A DNA stretch of 64,000 nucleotides from Ramlibacter ginsenosidimutans (GCF_016654015.1 NZ_JAEPWM010000007.1:215259-279258), one strand, 5' to 3'; numbered from the stretch's first letter, positions 25,974 to 35,712 are shown. Translations and numbers: made by a program. The notes: a model not told the origin generated them from the letters alone.

Positions 25974-27380
25974 ATGCATGCCCTTGCCGCTTCCCCCACG
26001 CGCATTGCCGACCTGCCCGGGCCGGCCGGCCTGCCCCTGATCGGCAACGCGCACCAGATCGAGCGCGCCCGTTTCCACCTGCGACTGGAGCAGTGGCGGG
26101 CCGAGTACGGCGACGCCTACCGCATGCGCATCTGGGCTCGGCGCTTCGTGGTGTTCGGCGATCCGCACCTCGCCGCGGAGGCCTTGCGCGACCGGCCCGG
26201 CACCTTCGGACGCACCGCGCGCGTGTCGCTCGCCGCCGAGGAGATGGGTTTCGGCGGCCTGTTCGCATCCAACGGCGAGAAGTGGCGGCGGCAGCGTCCC
26301 ATGGTGATGGCGGCGTTCGACCCCGGGCACATCCGCCGCTATTTCCCGGCCCTGGTGCAGGTCGCGCAGCGCCTGTCGCGGCGCTGGCAGCGCGCCGGCG
26401 ATGCGCCCATCCCGCTGCAGGGCGACCTCATGCGCTACACGGTCGACGTGATCGCCGGGCTGGCCTTCGGGACGGACATCAACACGCTGGAGCACGACGG
26501 CGACGTCATCCAGCAGCACATGGACAAGATCCTGCCCATGCTGTTCCGCCGCACGCTCGCCCCGTTCGCGTACTGGCGCTGGGTGAAGCTGCCGGCGGAC
26601 CGGCAGCTCGATACGCACCTCGACGCCTTCCGCGCGGCCGTGCAGGGCTTCATCGCCGCGGCGCGCGAACGCATGCGCGCCGACCCGCAGCTGCGCGAGT
26701 CGCCCACCAACCTGATCGAAGCGATGATCGCCGCGCGCGACGAGCCGGGCCAGGGGCTGCGCGACGCGGACGTCGCCGCCAACGTCGCGACCATGCTGCT
26801 CGCCGGCGAGGACACGACCGCCAACACGATCGCGTGGATGCTGCACCTGCTGTCGCGGCATCGCTGGGCGCTGGAGCGCGCCACGGCGGAAGTGCGACGC
26901 GCCCTCGGCAGCGACCGCGTGCCCACCCGGCTGGAGCAGCTCGAGCAGCTCGAATTCCTCGACGCCTGCGCGCACGAGACCATGCGCCTCAAGCCGGTCG
27001 CGCCCCTGCTGCCGCACCAGGCCGCGCGCGACACCACGCTGGCGGGCATCTCCATCCCCGCGGGGACGCTGTGCATCTTCCTCATGCGCACGGGTGCCAC
27101 GGACGCGAAGCACTTCTCGCATCCCGAGGCCTTCGACCCGGATCGCTGGCTGCGCGAGGACGCGGCCGGCACCAAGCGCATCTCCATGCCCTTCGGCGCG
27201 GGCCCGCGCATGTGCCCGGGGCGCTACCTGGCGCTGCTGGAAATCAAGATGGCCATGGCCACGCTGCTGGGAGGCTTCGACCTGCTCTCCGTGAGTGCGG
27301 CCGACGGCGGCGAGGTGGAAGAGCGCCTGGCCTTCACGCTGACGCCCAGCCCGCTGGAACTGCGCGTGCGCGCGCGCTGA
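25974..27380 (+). CDS. Cytochrome P450
   Basis: Soluble haem-thiolate monooxygenase of 468 aa. All key motifs are present: I-helix oxygen-binding AGEDTTANT, the K-helix ETMR (ExxR), the PERF-like FDPDRWL, and the haem-binding loop FGAGPRMCPGRYLALLE with the cysteine ligand. The opening ADLPGPAGLPLIGNAHQI resembles eukaryotic-like bacterial P450s of the CYP102/CYP4 type rather than typical bacterial CYPs. No ferredoxin or reductase gene is adjacent. ATG 25974 is preferred to 25914, which only adds an unrelated leader. Substrate unknown. Confidence 0.92.
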   Translation: MHALAASPTRIADLPGPAGLPLIGNAHQIERARFHLRLEQWRAEYGDAYRMRIWARRFVVFGDPHLAAEALRDRPGTFGRTARVSLAAEEMGFGGLFASNGEKWRRQRPMVMAAFDPGHIRRYFPALVQVAQRLSRRWQRAGDAPIPLQGDLMRYTVDVIAGLAFGTDINTLEHDGDVIQQHMDKILPMLFRRTLAPFAYWRWVKLPADRQLDTHLDAFRAAVQGFIAAARERMRADPQLRESPTNLIEAMIAARDEPGQGLRDADVAANVATMLLAGEDTTANTIAWMLHLLSRHRWALERATAEVRRALGSDRVPTRLEQLEQLEFLDACAHETMRLKPVAPLLPHQAARDTTLAGISIPAGTLCIFLMRTGATDAKHFSHPEAFDPDRWLREDAAGTKRISMPFGAGPRMCPGRYLALLEIKMAMATLLGGFDLLSVSAADGGEVEERLAFTLTPSPLELRVRAR

Positions 27381-27408
27381 GTCCCGCGCCGCCTATGATC
27401 GGCGGGCG

Positions 27409-27879
27409 ATGAACTACTGGCTGATGAAATCCGAACCCGCCGAGGTCTCGGTGGACGATGCGCTGGCCGCGCCGCGTGCGACGGTGCCCTGGACGGGCGT
27501 GCGCAACTATCAGGCGCGCAACTACATGCGCGACGCGATGCGCGTGGACGACGGCGTGCTGTTCTACCACTCCAGTTGCGCGGAGCCCGGCATCGTGGGC
27601 ATCGCGCGCGTGGCGTCCACCCCGTATCCGGACCCGACGCAGTTCGACCCCAGGTCGCCCTACCACGACCCCGCCTCGAAGCGCGACGAGCCGCGCTGGG
27701 TGCTGGTGGACGTGCAGGTGCTGCGCAAGACGCGCAACCTCACCCTGCCCGAGCTGCGCGCCGACCCGCAGCTGGAAGACCTGCTCGTGCTGAAGAAGGG
27801 CAATCGCCTGTCGATCACGCCCGTGGAGCCGCGCCACTGGCGACGCATCGTGAAGCTGCTGGATCGGCCGGCCGCATGA
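27409..27879 (+). CDS. EVE domain-containing protein
   Basis: Small cytoplasmic protein of 156 aa of the EVE/thymocyte nuclear protein 1 family (PUA-like fold), thought to bind modified bases in DNA or RNA. Signature stretches are MNYWLMKSEPAE, WTGVRNYQARNYMRD, VLFYHSSCAEPGIVGIARV and LLVLKKGNRLSITPV. ATG 27409 is 28 bases after the P450 stop; its stop overlaps the next start by ATGA, so it is coupled to the exporter gene. A role in recognising modified nucleotides is inferred from the family. Confidence 0.93.
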   Translation: MNYWLMKSEPAEVSVDDALAAPRATVPWTGVRNYQARNYMRDAMRVDDGVLFYHSSCAEPGIVGIARVASTPYPDPTQFDPRSPYHDPASKRDEPRWVLVDVQVLRKTRNLTLPELRADPQLEDLLVLKKGNRLSITPVEPRHWRRIVKLLDRPAA

Positions 27880-28637
27880 CGGGCTGGCAGCTTGGCGGGT
27901 TCCTGCTGTGCGTGGTGGTGGCCAGCTGCACGCAGGCCATCACGGGTTTTGCCATCGCGCTGGTGCTGCTCGGACTGACCGGGCTGTTCCAGCTTGCGCC
28001 CTTGCCCGACGCCGCGAACGTGGCCACCGTGCTGTCGTTGGCGAGCGCCGCCATCGCGCTGCGCAGTGCGCGCCGCCTGGTGGACTGGCGGGCGCTGCGG
28101 GCGACGGTCAGCGGCACCGTGGTGGGCGTTCCCCTGGGCGTGGCGCTGCTCGCGTGGCTGCACGCGAACGTGGTCATGGCCCTGCGCCTGCTGCTCGGGC
28201 TGGTCGTGATCGCCTGCGCGATCGTGGTGCTGGTGCGCAGCAAGCCACTGGCCCAACGCTCGCCGCCCGCGTCCTTCGGCGCCATCGGCGTGCTCTCCGG
28301 CTTGCTGGGCGGACTGTTCTCCGCTTCGGGACCGCCGCTGGTCTACCAGTTCTATCGGCAGCCCATGGATGTCGACACCGTGCGCGACACGCTGGTCGCC
28401 GTGCTGGCCTGCGGCTCTGCCCTCAGGCTGGCGATGGTGGTGGGCAGCGGCCACTTCTCGCTGCACTCGCTGGAGCTGAGCGCGCTGTCCGTCCCGCTCG
28501 CGATGGGGATCACCTGGTGGATGCGAAAACGCCCGCCGCCGTGGTCGCGCGAGGTGGTGCTGAAGATCGTCTGTGCGCTGCTGGTCGTGACGGGCGTCGG
28601 CCTGATCGGCCCCGCGCTCTCCGCCCTGCGCGGCTGA
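27876..28637 (+). CDS. TauE/SafE (TSUP) family membrane transporter
   Basis: Inner-membrane protein of 253 aa with about seven to eight hydrophobic segments. The TSUP signature QAITGFAIALVLLGL near the N-terminus and its repeat GVLSGLLGGLFSASGPPLVYQFYR in the second half show the typical internal duplication. The family exports or imports sulphite, sulphoacetate and other organic sulphur or carboxylate anions; the substrate here cannot be told. The start overlaps the EVE stop (ATGA). Confidence 0.88.
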   Translation: MTGWQLGGFLLCVVVASCTQAITGFAIALVLLGLTGLFQLAPLPDAANVATVLSLASAAIALRSARRLVDWRALRATVSGTVVGVPLGVALLAWLHANVVMALRLLLGLVVIACAIVVLVRSKPLAQRSPPASFGAIGVLSGLLGGLFSASGPPLVYQFYRQPMDVDTVRDTLVAVLACGSALRLAMVVGSGHFSLHSLELSALSVPLAMGITWWMRKRPPPWSREVVLKIVCALLVVTGVGLIGPALSALRG

Positions 28638-28640
28638 AGC

Positions 28641-29789
28641 TCAGGCGCGCACGAGGCGCGGCAAGGCGCGGCCGGCACGCATCTCGGGAAACAGCGCACG
28701 GGCCACGCGGTCGCGGTCCAGCGCAAACGCATCGGCGGCCGTCGCCGCAATCAGTGCATCGAGGTCCTGCGTCGGCCGCAGGTCGCGGCCTTCGTACAGC
28801 GCGCTCGCCGCCAGGCCGGGCCAGTCCGCAATGACGCGTCCGCCTTGCACCGCGCCGCCCGCCAGCAGCGCGGCCGAGGCCGTGCCGTGGTCGGTGCCGC
28901 CGGTGCCGTTCGCGGCGGCGGTGCGGCCGAACTCGGTCGCGACCAGCACCACGGTCTGCTGCCATGCCGCGCCCAGCCCCTCGCGCAGCGCCGCCACCAG
29001 GGCGTCCAGGTTGCGCAACTGCGCGGCCAGCCGCGGCGCCTGGGCGCTGTGCGTGTCCCAGCCACCGGTCTCGATCATCGCGATGCGCGGACCTTGCGGC
29101 TGCGCGAGGAAGTTGGCAGCGACGCGCCCGAGCTCCGCCGGGTCCTGGCGCTTGCCGCCCTGCCCTGCGGCACCGGCCATGTTCTGCGCGTCCATGGCGG
29201 CGGACCAGAGCGCATGCAGCTGCGCATCGCCCTCGTACAGCTGCTGCACGCGCAGCAACAGGTCTTCGTTCGCGGCGGGCAGCGCCGACGGCGCATAGGA
29301 GCTCACCTCGGCCGCGCCGCGCAGCGCGAGCGGCACCGTGGGCGCGAACGCGATCGCCTCCTTGCCGCGCTGGGGCAGCAGGCGCACGAGGCGGTTCATC
29401 CAGCCGTCCTTGAGCTGGTACGGCGCGGTGCCGCCGCTTTCGAGCACGTTCTGGCCGTCGAAGTGGGAGCGGTCGCGGTACGGCGAGGCGACCGCGTGCA
29501 CGAACAGCGCCTGGCCTTGGGTGTACAGGCGGCCGAACTCCTGCAGCGAGGGATGCAGCGCGAAGCTGCCATCGAGTTTCGTCGCGGACGCGGGATCGAT
29601 CGCGAGCGCACCGCGCAGCGCTGCGTACGCCGGGTCGGCATAAGGCACGACCGTGTGCAGGCCGTCGGCGGCGCCGCGCTGGATGATGAACACGAAGCGG
29701 CGGTCGGTGGCGGCCTGCGCGAACAGCATGCGCGGGGCGGCCAGCACGCCGGCGGCGCCGGCGAGGAAGGTGCGGCGGGGCAGGAGCAT
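28641..29789 (-). CDS. DUF1501 family protein (Tat-exported)
   Basis: Protein of 382 aa of the DUF1501/sulfatase-like alkaline-phosphatase-fold group. A twin-arginine signal MLLPRRTFLAGAAGVLAAP exports it folded. The body has VFIIQRGAADGLHTVVPYAD, a DRSHFDGQNVLESG metal-site region, IETGGWDTHSAQ and VATEFGRTAAANGTGGTDHGTASAALLAGG, all characteristic. It is encoded immediately after a DUF1800 gene, as in many proteobacteria; the pair is widespread but uncharacterised. ATG 29789 has GGAG six bases upstream; ATG 29795 overlaps the DUF1800 stop (ATGA) and would add two residues. Confidence 0.9.
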   Translation of the reverse strand: MLLPRRTFLAGAAGVLAAPRMLFAQAATDRRFVFIIQRGAADGLHTVVPYADPAYAALRGALAIDPASATKLDGSFALHPSLQEFGRLYTQGQALFVHAVASPYRDRSHFDGQNVLESGGTAPYQLKDGWMNRLVRLLPQRGKEAIAFAPTVPLALRGAAEVSSYAPSALPAANEDLLLRVQQLYEGDAQLHALWSAAMDAQNMAGAAGQGGKRQDPAELGRVAANFLAQPQGPRIAMIETGGWDTHSAQAPRLAAQLRNLDALVAALREGLGAAWQQTVVLVATEFGRTAAANGTGGTDHGTASAALLAGGAVQGGRVIADWPGLAASALYEGRDLRPTQDLDALIAATAADAFALDRDRVARALFPEMRAGRALPRLVRA

Positions 29790-29791
29790 CG

Positions 29792-31183
29792 TCATCTCCG
29801 GAGGAATTCGGGCGAGACCAGCAGCAGGGCAAGTGCGCCGGCCGGGCTTTCTGAACGGGCCACGGCGGTGGCGGTCGCCTGCGTGAGGCTGCCCGGAAGG
29901 ATGCGCGGCGCCAGGGAGCGCGCGTCCACCGCGTCGCCGGCCTGCGCGGCGAGGCGCTGCGCCACTTCGACCCGACGCACCAGCGCGTCGGGCGCGGCCC
30001 AGGTCGCGGCGATGTCGTCGTAGCCCGCGGGCGAGCCCGGTTTCCAGACCGGCTGCCCCAGCTGGTTCAGCAGGTTCGCCGCCTGCAGCGCCGGCACGTC
30101 GTGGCGGCCGAGCGCGCGCAGGCTGGAGACCGACCACTCCCACGGTGACTTGAACTTCGCGGGCTGCGGCTGCCAGGCTTCGGGCGCGTCCACCAGGGTG
30201 CGATACACAGTGGGCAGGTCGCCCCCGCTGCGCGTGAAGGCGGCTGCCAGCTTTTCCACCAGGGGCGGCGGCGGCTCGTCGGCGACGAAGTGGCGCGCCA
30301 GCTTGGCAGCGATGTGCTGCGCAGTCGCGGGTGCGGTGGCCAGCGCGTGCAGGATGGCACGCGCCTGCTGCTCGCCGGGCTCGCCATAGCTGCGTCCGAG
30401 CACGGTGCGCGCCCCCGGCTCGTGCAGCATGGGACGGAACTGGAAGGGCGTCTCGCCGTCCGCATGCGCCTCGGCGCCGCCCAACCCCGCGACGCTCCAG
30501 CCCGTGAGCGCGCGCGCGAACTCGGTCACGTCCGCCTGCGTGTAGCCGCTGCGCACGCCCACCGTGTGCAGCTCCATGATCTCGCGCGCCAGGTTCTCGT
30601 TGAGCCCGCGGCGGCGGGCCGGCTGGCGTTCGGCCACGCGCAAGGCCTGCGGGCTCTGCGGGCCGATGGACGCGGCCTGGTCCAGGTACAGCAGCATCGC
30701 CGGATGCCGCACGCCCGCGAGCAGCAGGTCCTCGAAGCGTCCGAGCACGTTCGGGCGGATCGCATCGGCCTCGAAAGCGCCGGCCAGTCCGAGCACCGCC
30801 ACCTTGTCCACGGAGACCGCGAAGTGGTTGGCCCAGAAGTGCACCAGGCGCTCGACGAAGGGCGCCGGCGTGGCGAGCGCACTCGCAGCGCGCGCACCGA
30901 CGGCGGCGAGGTAGTCGTCGCGCGACTCGCGCCGGAAGGCCTGCTGCGCCGCCTGCTTCTCGCTGGCGGCCGCAGTGCGCACCTCGCGCTGCTGCGCGAC
31001 CAGCGCGTTCCACACCACCGGCGTGCGCGGCTGCGCCTGCCACGGCGCGGGCAAGGGCTCGTAGCGCTTGAACTGCGCGAGCAACCAGGATTTCGCGTCC
31101 CCGGGCACGGCGTCGTCTGGGCGCGCACCGAGTCCGAAGCGGTTGAGGGCGATGGCTGCGGGAGTCATGGCGGAATTAAACAT
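29792..31183 (-). CDS. DUF1800 family protein
   Basis: Protein of 463 aa of the DUF1800 family, recognised by AIALNRFGLGARPDD at the start, FVERLVHFWANHFAVSVDK, RRGLNENLAREIMELHTVG, and KLARHFVADEPPPPLVEKLA. Function is unknown; the family is regularly encoded upstream of DUF1501 proteins and is proposed to act with them outside the cytoplasm. No clear signal peptide is visible here. The start at 31183 (ATG) has a weak ribosome site; ATG 31168 (MTPAAIALN) is equally plausible. Confidence 0.88.
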   Translation of the reverse strand: MFNSAMTPAAIALNRFGLGARPDDAVPGDAKSWLLAQFKRYEPLPAPWQAQPRTPVVWNALVAQQREVRTAAASEKQAAQQAFRRESRDDYLAAVGARAASALATPAPFVERLVHFWANHFAVSVDKVAVLGLAGAFEADAIRPNVLGRFEDLLLAGVRHPAMLLYLDQAASIGPQSPQALRVAERQPARRRGLNENLAREIMELHTVGVRSGYTQADVTEFARALTGWSVAGLGGAEAHADGETPFQFRPMLHEPGARTVLGRSYGEPGEQQARAILHALATAPATAQHIAAKLARHFVADEPPPPLVEKLAAAFTRSGGDLPTVYRTLVDAPEAWQPQPAKFKSPWEWSVSSLRALGRHDVPALQAANLLNQLGQPVWKPGSPAGYDDIAATWAAPDALVRRVEVAQRLAAQAGDAVDARSLAPRILPGSLTQATATAVARSESPAGALALLLVSPEFLRR

Positions 31184-31241
31184 GCTCAGCGGGCAAGTGC
31201 CGTGTCGCGATGGTTTCGGGTTTGTAAACGGCCTGCGGCAT

Positions 31242-31274
31242 CGCTGGGGTTCGCTACGCTCACCGCCAGCCTAC
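31242..31274 (-). repeat. REP element C1
   Basis: CGCTGGGGTTCGCTACGC followed by TCACCGCCAGCCTAC, nearly identical to A2. It is inverted relative to C2, 29 bases away. Confidence 0.85.
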
Positions 31275-31303
31275 GGGCTACTGGCGGCGACGGTTGGGTC
31301 TTC

Positions 31304-31338
31304 GTAGGCTGGCGGTGGAGCGAAGCGAAACCCCAGCG
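31304..31338 (+). repeat. REP element C2
   Basis: GTAGGCTGGCGGTGGAGCG followed by AAGCGAAACCCCAGCG. The GTAG head and both arms are intact, with one inserted base in each arm. Lies between DUF1800 and the clpA terminator. Confidence 0.85.
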
Positions 31339-31348
31339 ATGCGAAGCG

Positions 31349-31374
31349 AAAAAAAAGCCGCCCGAAGGCGGCTT
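31349..31374 (-). terminator. clpA rho-independent terminator
   Basis: On the minus strand, AAGCCGCC-TTCG-GGCGGCTT stem followed by a run of T (eight A on the plus strand, 31349-31356), 23 bases after the clpA stop. Confidence 0.9.
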
Positions 31375-31396
31375 GGTGTGGCGCGAAGCGCGAGGC

Positions 31397-33742
31397 TTAC
31401 TGGCCGTCGGTGGAGATTTCCTCCGGCTCCGGCTTGGCCTTGCCTTCCTTCTTCGGCAGCGGAAGGATGTCCAGCTTCACGTCCGGCGTCTCGGTGCCCT
31501 TCTCGTCGGTCTTCACCTCGATGTCCACCGTGAGGCGGCCACCTTCGGTCAGGCGCCCGAACAGCAGTTCGTCGGCCAGCGCACGACGGATCGTGTCCTG
31601 GATCAGGCGCTGCATCGGGCGGGCGCCCATCAGCGGGTCGAAGCCCTTCTTCGCCAGGTACTTGCGCAGGCCGTCGGTGAACGTGACCTCCACGCGCTTC
31701 TCCGACAGCTGCTGCTCGAGTTGCAGCAGGAACTTGTCGACGACGCGCAGGATGATCTGCTCGTCCAGCGCACGGAAGCTCACGATCGCGTCCAGGCGGT
31801 TGCGGAACTCCGGCGTGAACAGGCGCTTGATGTCGGCCATCTCGTCGCCGGTCTGCCGCTCGTTGGTGAAGCCGATGGTCGCCTTGTTCATGGTCTCGGC
31901 GCCCGCGTTCGTGGTCATGATGATGATCACGTTGCGGAAGTCGGCCTTGCGCCCGTTGTTGTCGGTCAGCGTGCCATGGTCCATCACCTGCAGCAGCACG
32001 TTGAAGATGTCCGGGTGCGCCTTCTCGATCTCGTCGAGCAGCAGCACCGCGTGCGGCTTCTTCGTGATGGCTTCGGTGAGCAGGCCGCCCTGGTCGAAAC
32101 CGACGTAGCCCGGAGGCGCGCCGATCAGGCGCGACACCGCGTGCCGCTCCATGTACTCGGACATGTCGAAGCGGATCAGGTCGATGCCCATGATGTAGGC
32201 CAGCTGCTTCGCCGCTTCCGTCTTGCCGACGCCCGTGGGGCCGGAGAACAGGAAGGCGCCGATCGGCTTGTCGCCGCGGCCGAGGCCGGAGCGCGCCATC
32301 TTCACGGACGCCGCCAGCACTTCCAGCGCCTTGTCCTGGCCGAACACCACCGACTTCAGGTCCCGCTCCAGGTTCTGGAGCTTGCCGCGGTCGTCGCTCG
32401 ACACGGATGCAGGCGGAATGCGGGCGATCTTCGCCACGATCTCCTCGACCTCACCCTTGGTGATGGTCTTCTTGCGCTTGTTCACCGGCAGGATGCGCTG
32501 GGCGGCGCCGGCCTCGTCGATCACGTCGATGGCCTTGTCCGGCAGGTGGCGGTCGTTGATGTACTTCGCCGAGAGTTCCGCGGCGGCCTGCAGCGCGCCG
32601 GCGGCGTACTTGACGCTGTGGTGCTCCTCGAAGCGGCTCTTGAGGCCCTTGAGGATCTCGATCGTCTGCTCCACGCTCGGCTCGACCACGTCGACCTTCT
32701 GGAAGCGACGGGACAGGGCCGCGTCCTTCTCGAAGATGCCGCGGTACTCGGTGAACGTGGTCGCGCCGATGCACTTGAGCGCGCCGCTCGAGAGCGCCGG
32801 CTTCAGCAGGTTGGACGCGTCCAGCGTACCGCCCGAGGCGGCGCCGGCGCCGATCAGCGTGTGGATCTCGTCGATGAAGAGGATCGCGTTCGGGCGGTCC
32901 TTCAGCGAGCGCAGCACGCCCTTCAGGCGCTGCTCGAAGTCGCCGCGGTACTTGGTGCCGGCCAGCAGCGCGCCCATGTCGAGGGAGTACACCGTGGAGT
33001 CCGCGAGGATCTCCGGCACGTCCTTCTGCACGATGCGCCAGGCCAGGCCTTCGGCAATGGCGGTCTTGCCCACGCCGGCTTCGCCCACCAGCAGCGGGTT
33101 GTTCTTGCGGCGGCGGCACAGGATCTGGATCACGCGCTCGACCTCGTACTCGCGGCCGATCAGCGGATCGATCTTGCCGTCCTTGGCGGACTGGTTCAGG
33201 TTGAGCGTGAACTGTTCGAGCGGCGATGCCTTCTCGTTCTTCTCGCCGCCCTCGCCCTCTTCGGACGAAGCGTTCTCGCCGCTCTTGGCGGGCTCCGGCG
33301 GGTCGCTCTTCTTGATGCCGTGCGCGATGTAGTTCACCACGTCGAGGCGGGTGACGCCCTGCTGGTGCAGGTAGTACACGGCGTGCGAGTCCTTCTCGCC
33401 GAAGATGGCGACCAGCACGTTGGCGCCGGTGACTTCCTTCTTCCCGTTGCCGGTGGACTGCACGTGCATGATCGCGCGCTGGATGACGCGCTGGAAGCCC
33501 AGCGTCGGCTGGGTGTCCACGTCGTCCGTGCCCGCGACCTGGGGCGTGTTGTCCTTGATGAAGTTGGCCAGCGACTTGCGCAGGTCGTCGATGTTGGCAC
33601 TGCATGCGCGCAGCACTTCGGCCGCGCTGGGATTGTCCAGCAGGGCCAGCAAGAGATGCTCCACGGTGATGAACTCGTGGCGCTGCTGACGCGCTTCCAC
33701 GAAGGCCATGTGGAGGCTGACTTCCAATTCCTGGGCAATCAT
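31397..33742 (-). CDS. clpA: ATP-dependent Clp protease ATP-binding subunit ClpA
   Basis: AAA+ unfoldase of 781 aa that feeds substrates to ClpP. It shows the N-terminal double Clp-N domain (residues 1-145), the D1 P-loop [15 protein letters not shown] with Walker [13 protein letters not shown], and the D2 P-loop [15 protein letters not shown] with [15 protein letters not shown]. The ClpP-binding IGF/L loop is probably in ATIGFTNE. The acidic insert [14 protein letters not shown] at about 150-165 separates the N-domain from D1. Encoded 53 bases after clpS. ATG 33742 has AGGAACC upstream. Confidence 0.97.
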   Translation of the reverse strand: MIAQELEVSLHMAFVEARQQRHEFITVEHLLLALLDNPSAAEVLRACSANIDDLRKSLANFIKDNTPQVAGTDDVDTQPTLGFQRVIQRAIMHVQSTGNGKKEVTGANVLVAIFGEKDSHAVYYLHQQGVTRLDVVNYIAHGIKKSDPPEPAKSGENASSEEGEGGEKNEKASPLEQFTLNLNQSAKDGKIDPLIGREYEVERVIQILCRRRKNNPLLVGEAGVGKTAIAEGLAWRIVQKDVPEILADSTVYSLDMGALLAGTKYRGDFEQRLKGVLRSLKDRPNAILFIDEIHTLIGAGAASGGTLDASNLLKPALSSGALKCIGATTFTEYRGIFEKDAALSRRFQKVDVVEPSVEQTIEILKGLKSRFEEHHSVKYAAGALQAAAELSAKYINDRHLPDKAIDVIDEAGAAQRILPVNKRKKTITKGEVEEIVAKIARIPPASVSSDDRGKLQNLERDLKSVVFGQDKALEVLAASVKMARSGLGRGDKPIGAFLFSGPTGVGKTEAAKQLAYIMGIDLIRFDMSEYMERHAVSRLIGAPPGYVGFDQGGLLTEAITKKPHAVLLLDEIEKAHPDIFNVLLQVMDHGTLTDNNGRKADFRNVIIIMTTNAGAETMNKATIGFTNERQTGDEMADIKRLFTPEFRNRLDAIVSFRALDEQIILRVVDKFLLQLEQQLSEKRVEVTFTDGLRKYLAKKGFDPLMGARPMQRLIQDTIRRALADELLFGRLTEGGRLTVDIEVKTDEKGTETPDVKLDILPLPKKEGKAKPEPEEISTDGQ

Positions 33743-33795
33743 GAGGGTTCCTTCTGCCTGTCGTTCACTCTTACTCTACTTCCTTCGAGGCCGGC

Positions 33796-34155
33796 TCAGT
33801 CGGCCGGTTCACTCAAACACTGCAGGGGGTGGCCCGCCTGGCGGGCGGCCTCCTGGACTTGCTGGACCTTGGTGGCCGCGACGTCCCTGGAATAGACGCC
33901 GCAAATGCCTTTGCCGTCCAGATGGATCTTCAGCATGATCTGGGTAGCCGTCTCGCGATCCTTGTTGAAAAACTCCTGAATGACCACCACCACGAATTCC
34001 ATGGGCGTGTAGTCGTCATTCAACATGACGACCTGGTACATCTGCGGGGGTTTGGTCTTCTGGGTTTTCCGCTCTGCGACCACCGAGTCGCCACCGTCGT
34101 CCGACGGCCGGATGACGGGACCGGCCGGAGGAGGAAGAGGTGTCTGACTGGCCAT
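33796..34155 (-). CDS. clpS: ATP-dependent Clp protease adaptor ClpS
   Basis: N-end rule adaptor of 119 aa that delivers substrates with N-terminal Leu, Phe, Trp or Tyr to ClpAP. The core is intact: [28 protein letters not shown], then [28 protein letters not shown], including the [10 protein letters not shown] loop and the hydrophobic pocket residues. It precedes clpA as usual. ATG 34155 gives the standard N-terminus; an in-frame ATG at 34164 adds three residues. Confidence 0.95.
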   Translation of the reverse strand: MASQTPLPPPAGPVIRPSDDGGDSVVAERKTQKTKPPQMYQVVMLNDDYTPMEFVVVVIQEFFNKDRETATQIMLKIHLDGKGICGVYSRDVAATKVQQVQEAARQAGHPLQCLSEPAD

Positions 34156-34328
34156 GAAAATCATTCTATCGACGGTGAATCGCACCGGACGATGCAAGGT
34201 GAATTGGTGACGGTCCCGTCACATTCAAGCGACAAGGCGCATCGCGCTGCCCCTTTCCCACAAAAAGAGCCACGCCGCCGGGGTCACCCCAACGGCGGCC
34301 AACACTTGGCCACGACTAAGTGAAAATA

Positions 34329-34357
34329 TTGACACTTGGGCGGTTCTCAAGGACACT
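34329..34357 (+). promoter_or_regulatory. Probable sigma-70 promoter of cold-shock gene
   Basis: TTGACA (34329-34334), 17-base spacer, then GACACT (34352-34357), 39 bases before the csp ATG. The -35 is perfect and the -10 weak, as expected of a regulated promoter. The short leader leaves no room for a long thermosensor 5' UTR. Confidence 0.5.
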
Positions 34358-34396
34358 CGCGCGCTCCGAGGGAAACAAAGAGTAGGGGCGCGCATC

Positions 34397-34714
34397 ATGG
34401 CGACCGGCACAGTCAAGTGGTTTAACGATGCCAAGGGCTTCGGGTTCATCGAGCCCGACGGCGGCGGCTCCGATGTCTTCGCCCATTTCTCGGCGATCGC
34501 CATGGACGGTTTCAAGACCCTGAAACAGGGCTCGCGCGTCAGCTTCGACATCCAGCAGGGCCCCAAGGGGCAGCTGGCGCAGAACATCCAGGCCCAGCCG
34601 GGCCCCATCCAGACCCAGCCCGCCTCGGCCGGCGAGCGCCCGCCCCGCCAGCCCAAGGTGCGCGCGCCGCAGTTCCACGCCGCCAGCCACGGCAACGACC
34701 ACGCCAGCAAGTGA
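34397..34714 (+). CDS. Cold-shock domain protein with C-terminal extension
   Basis: CspA-type nucleic-acid chaperone. Residues 1-66 are the OB-fold cold-shock domain with RNP1 [10 protein letters not shown] and RNP2 DVFAHFSAI. Instead of ending there, about 39 further residues follow, rich in Gln, Pro and Ala ([20 protein letters not shown]) and ending HASK, giving 105 aa instead of about 67. Such tails occur in several beta-proteobacterial Csps and may bind RNA or proteins. Stands alone; promoter at 34329. Confidence 0.92.
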   Translation: MATGTVKWFNDAKGFGFIEPDGGGSDVFAHFSAIAMDGFKTLKQGSRVSFDIQQGPKGQLAQNIQAQPGPIQTQPASAGERPPRQPKVRAPQFHAASHGNDHASK

Positions 34715-34786
34715 GCTTGCCGTAGCGCGCCCTGCGCGCACGGTCATCCTCGCGCCGGCGAGCGTCGCGCAGTCCGGTTCACCTGT

Positions 34787-34810
34787 GAAAAAGCCGCCCG
34801 AGGGCGGCTT
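34787..34810 (-). terminator. Terminator of glycine-zipper gene
   Basis: Stem AAGCCGCCC-TC-GGGCGGCTT with the U-run on the minus strand (GAAAAAG on plus), eight bases after the stop of the gene at 34819. Confidence 0.85.
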
Positions 34811-34818
34811 CGTTCGCG

Positions 34819-35550
34819 TCAGGCGGCGATCCAGACCCCGTCGCCGCGCCGGCACGCGTTCCCCCTGGTGTGCTGCACGCCGTGCGGGCCACGGACCTCG
34901 ACCGTGTAGGGACGGCAGTAGGTGCCGTGCCGCATGACGGCCTGGGCGGGCACCACGACGTAGGTCGACGGGCCTTCCACCCACTGCACGCGGTGGTTGA
35001 CCGGCGCCACCTCCAGCACCTGGCCCAGGCAGGCCTGGTTGCCAGCATCCATGCGCCGGCCCACGTCGCCGCCGACCAGCACGCCCGCAATGGCGCCACC
35101 GATCGTGGCCGCCGTCCGGCCGTTCCCGCGGCCGATCTGGCTGCCCAGCGCACCGCCGACCACGCCGCCGAGCACCTGGCCCACGGCTTCGCTGTGGCAG
35201 TAGCTCACCCCTGTGACGACCTGCTGGGGCTGGTACTGCGGCGCGTACACGTACTCGTTCTGCTGGCGCACGATCCAGGGCGGGTACACATAGACCACCT
35301 GGGGCGGCGGCGCCGGCTGCGCGGGCACCACGACGACGGTCTCCGGCGCGCGGCATTTGCGCTTTTCTTCCATCTCGCCGTGCTTCCACTTGCGTTCGAC
35401 CCGGCAGTTCCCGTCCCAGTACTCCTCCTTGTCGCCATGACCCCAGCCGTGTCCGTGGCCATGCTCATGTTCGTCGTCATGGCCGTGCGCGCGGGCGGCC
35501 GGTGCCGCGAACACCACGGCGGCGGCGGCGAGGAGGATGAAGCGGCGCAT
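34819..35550 (-). CDS. Glycine-zipper 2TM domain envelope protein
   Basis: Exported protein of 243 aa with a signal peptide (MRRFILLAAAAVVFAAPAARA). It has a His/Glu-rich N-terminal segment (HGHDDEHEHGHGHGWGHG) likely to bind metal, a short Cys/Lys-rich region, a Pro/Tyr linker, and a glycine-zipper 2TM motif AVGQVLGGVVGGALGSQIGRG-type at about residues 120-155 (seen in Rickettsia 17-kDa antigen/SlyB-like proteins). The C-terminal 70 residues carry several Cys. ATG 35550 is chosen for the signal peptide. Function unknown; outer-membrane placement inferred. Confidence 0.8.
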   Translation of the reverse strand: MRRFILLAAAAVVFAAPAARAHGHDDEHEHGHGHGWGHGDKEEYWDGNCRVERKWKHGEMEEKRKCRAPETVVVVPAQPAPPPQVVYVYPPWIVRQQNEYVYAPQYQPQQVVTGVSYCHSEAVGQVLGGVVGGALGSQIGRGNGRTAATIGGAIAGVLVGGDVGRRMDAGNQACLGQVLEVAPVNHRVQWVEGPSTYVVVPAQAVMRHGTYCRPYTVEVRGPHGVQHTRGNACRRGDGVWIAA

Positions 35551-35690
35551 GGTTCCCAACTTTCTCGAGTGATACCCCCGACGGTACGCGGTGCCTCAGC
35601 CGCAGGAGCAGCTGTAAGAAAGCGCACTCGCAGCGGCCGTGGAAGACCTCACGCGCCGGCGAACCCACGTTGCGCGCATGCAGCAAAAGT

Positions 35691-35712
35691 AAAGCCGCCC
35701 GGAGGCGGCTTT
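35691..35712 (-). terminator. Terminator of monomeric icd
   Basis: Stem AAAGCCGCC-TC-GGCGGCTTT (centre CGG) with U-rich flank on the minus strand, about 55 bases after the stop at 35767. Confidence 0.8.

Noticed and set aside
30290..33895. A 1201-codon open frame on the plus strand
   Set aside because: It runs antisense to clpA, clpS and DUF1800, which have clear family motifs. Its translation is Arg/His/Leu-rich low-complexity, typical of shadow frames in GC-rich DNA.
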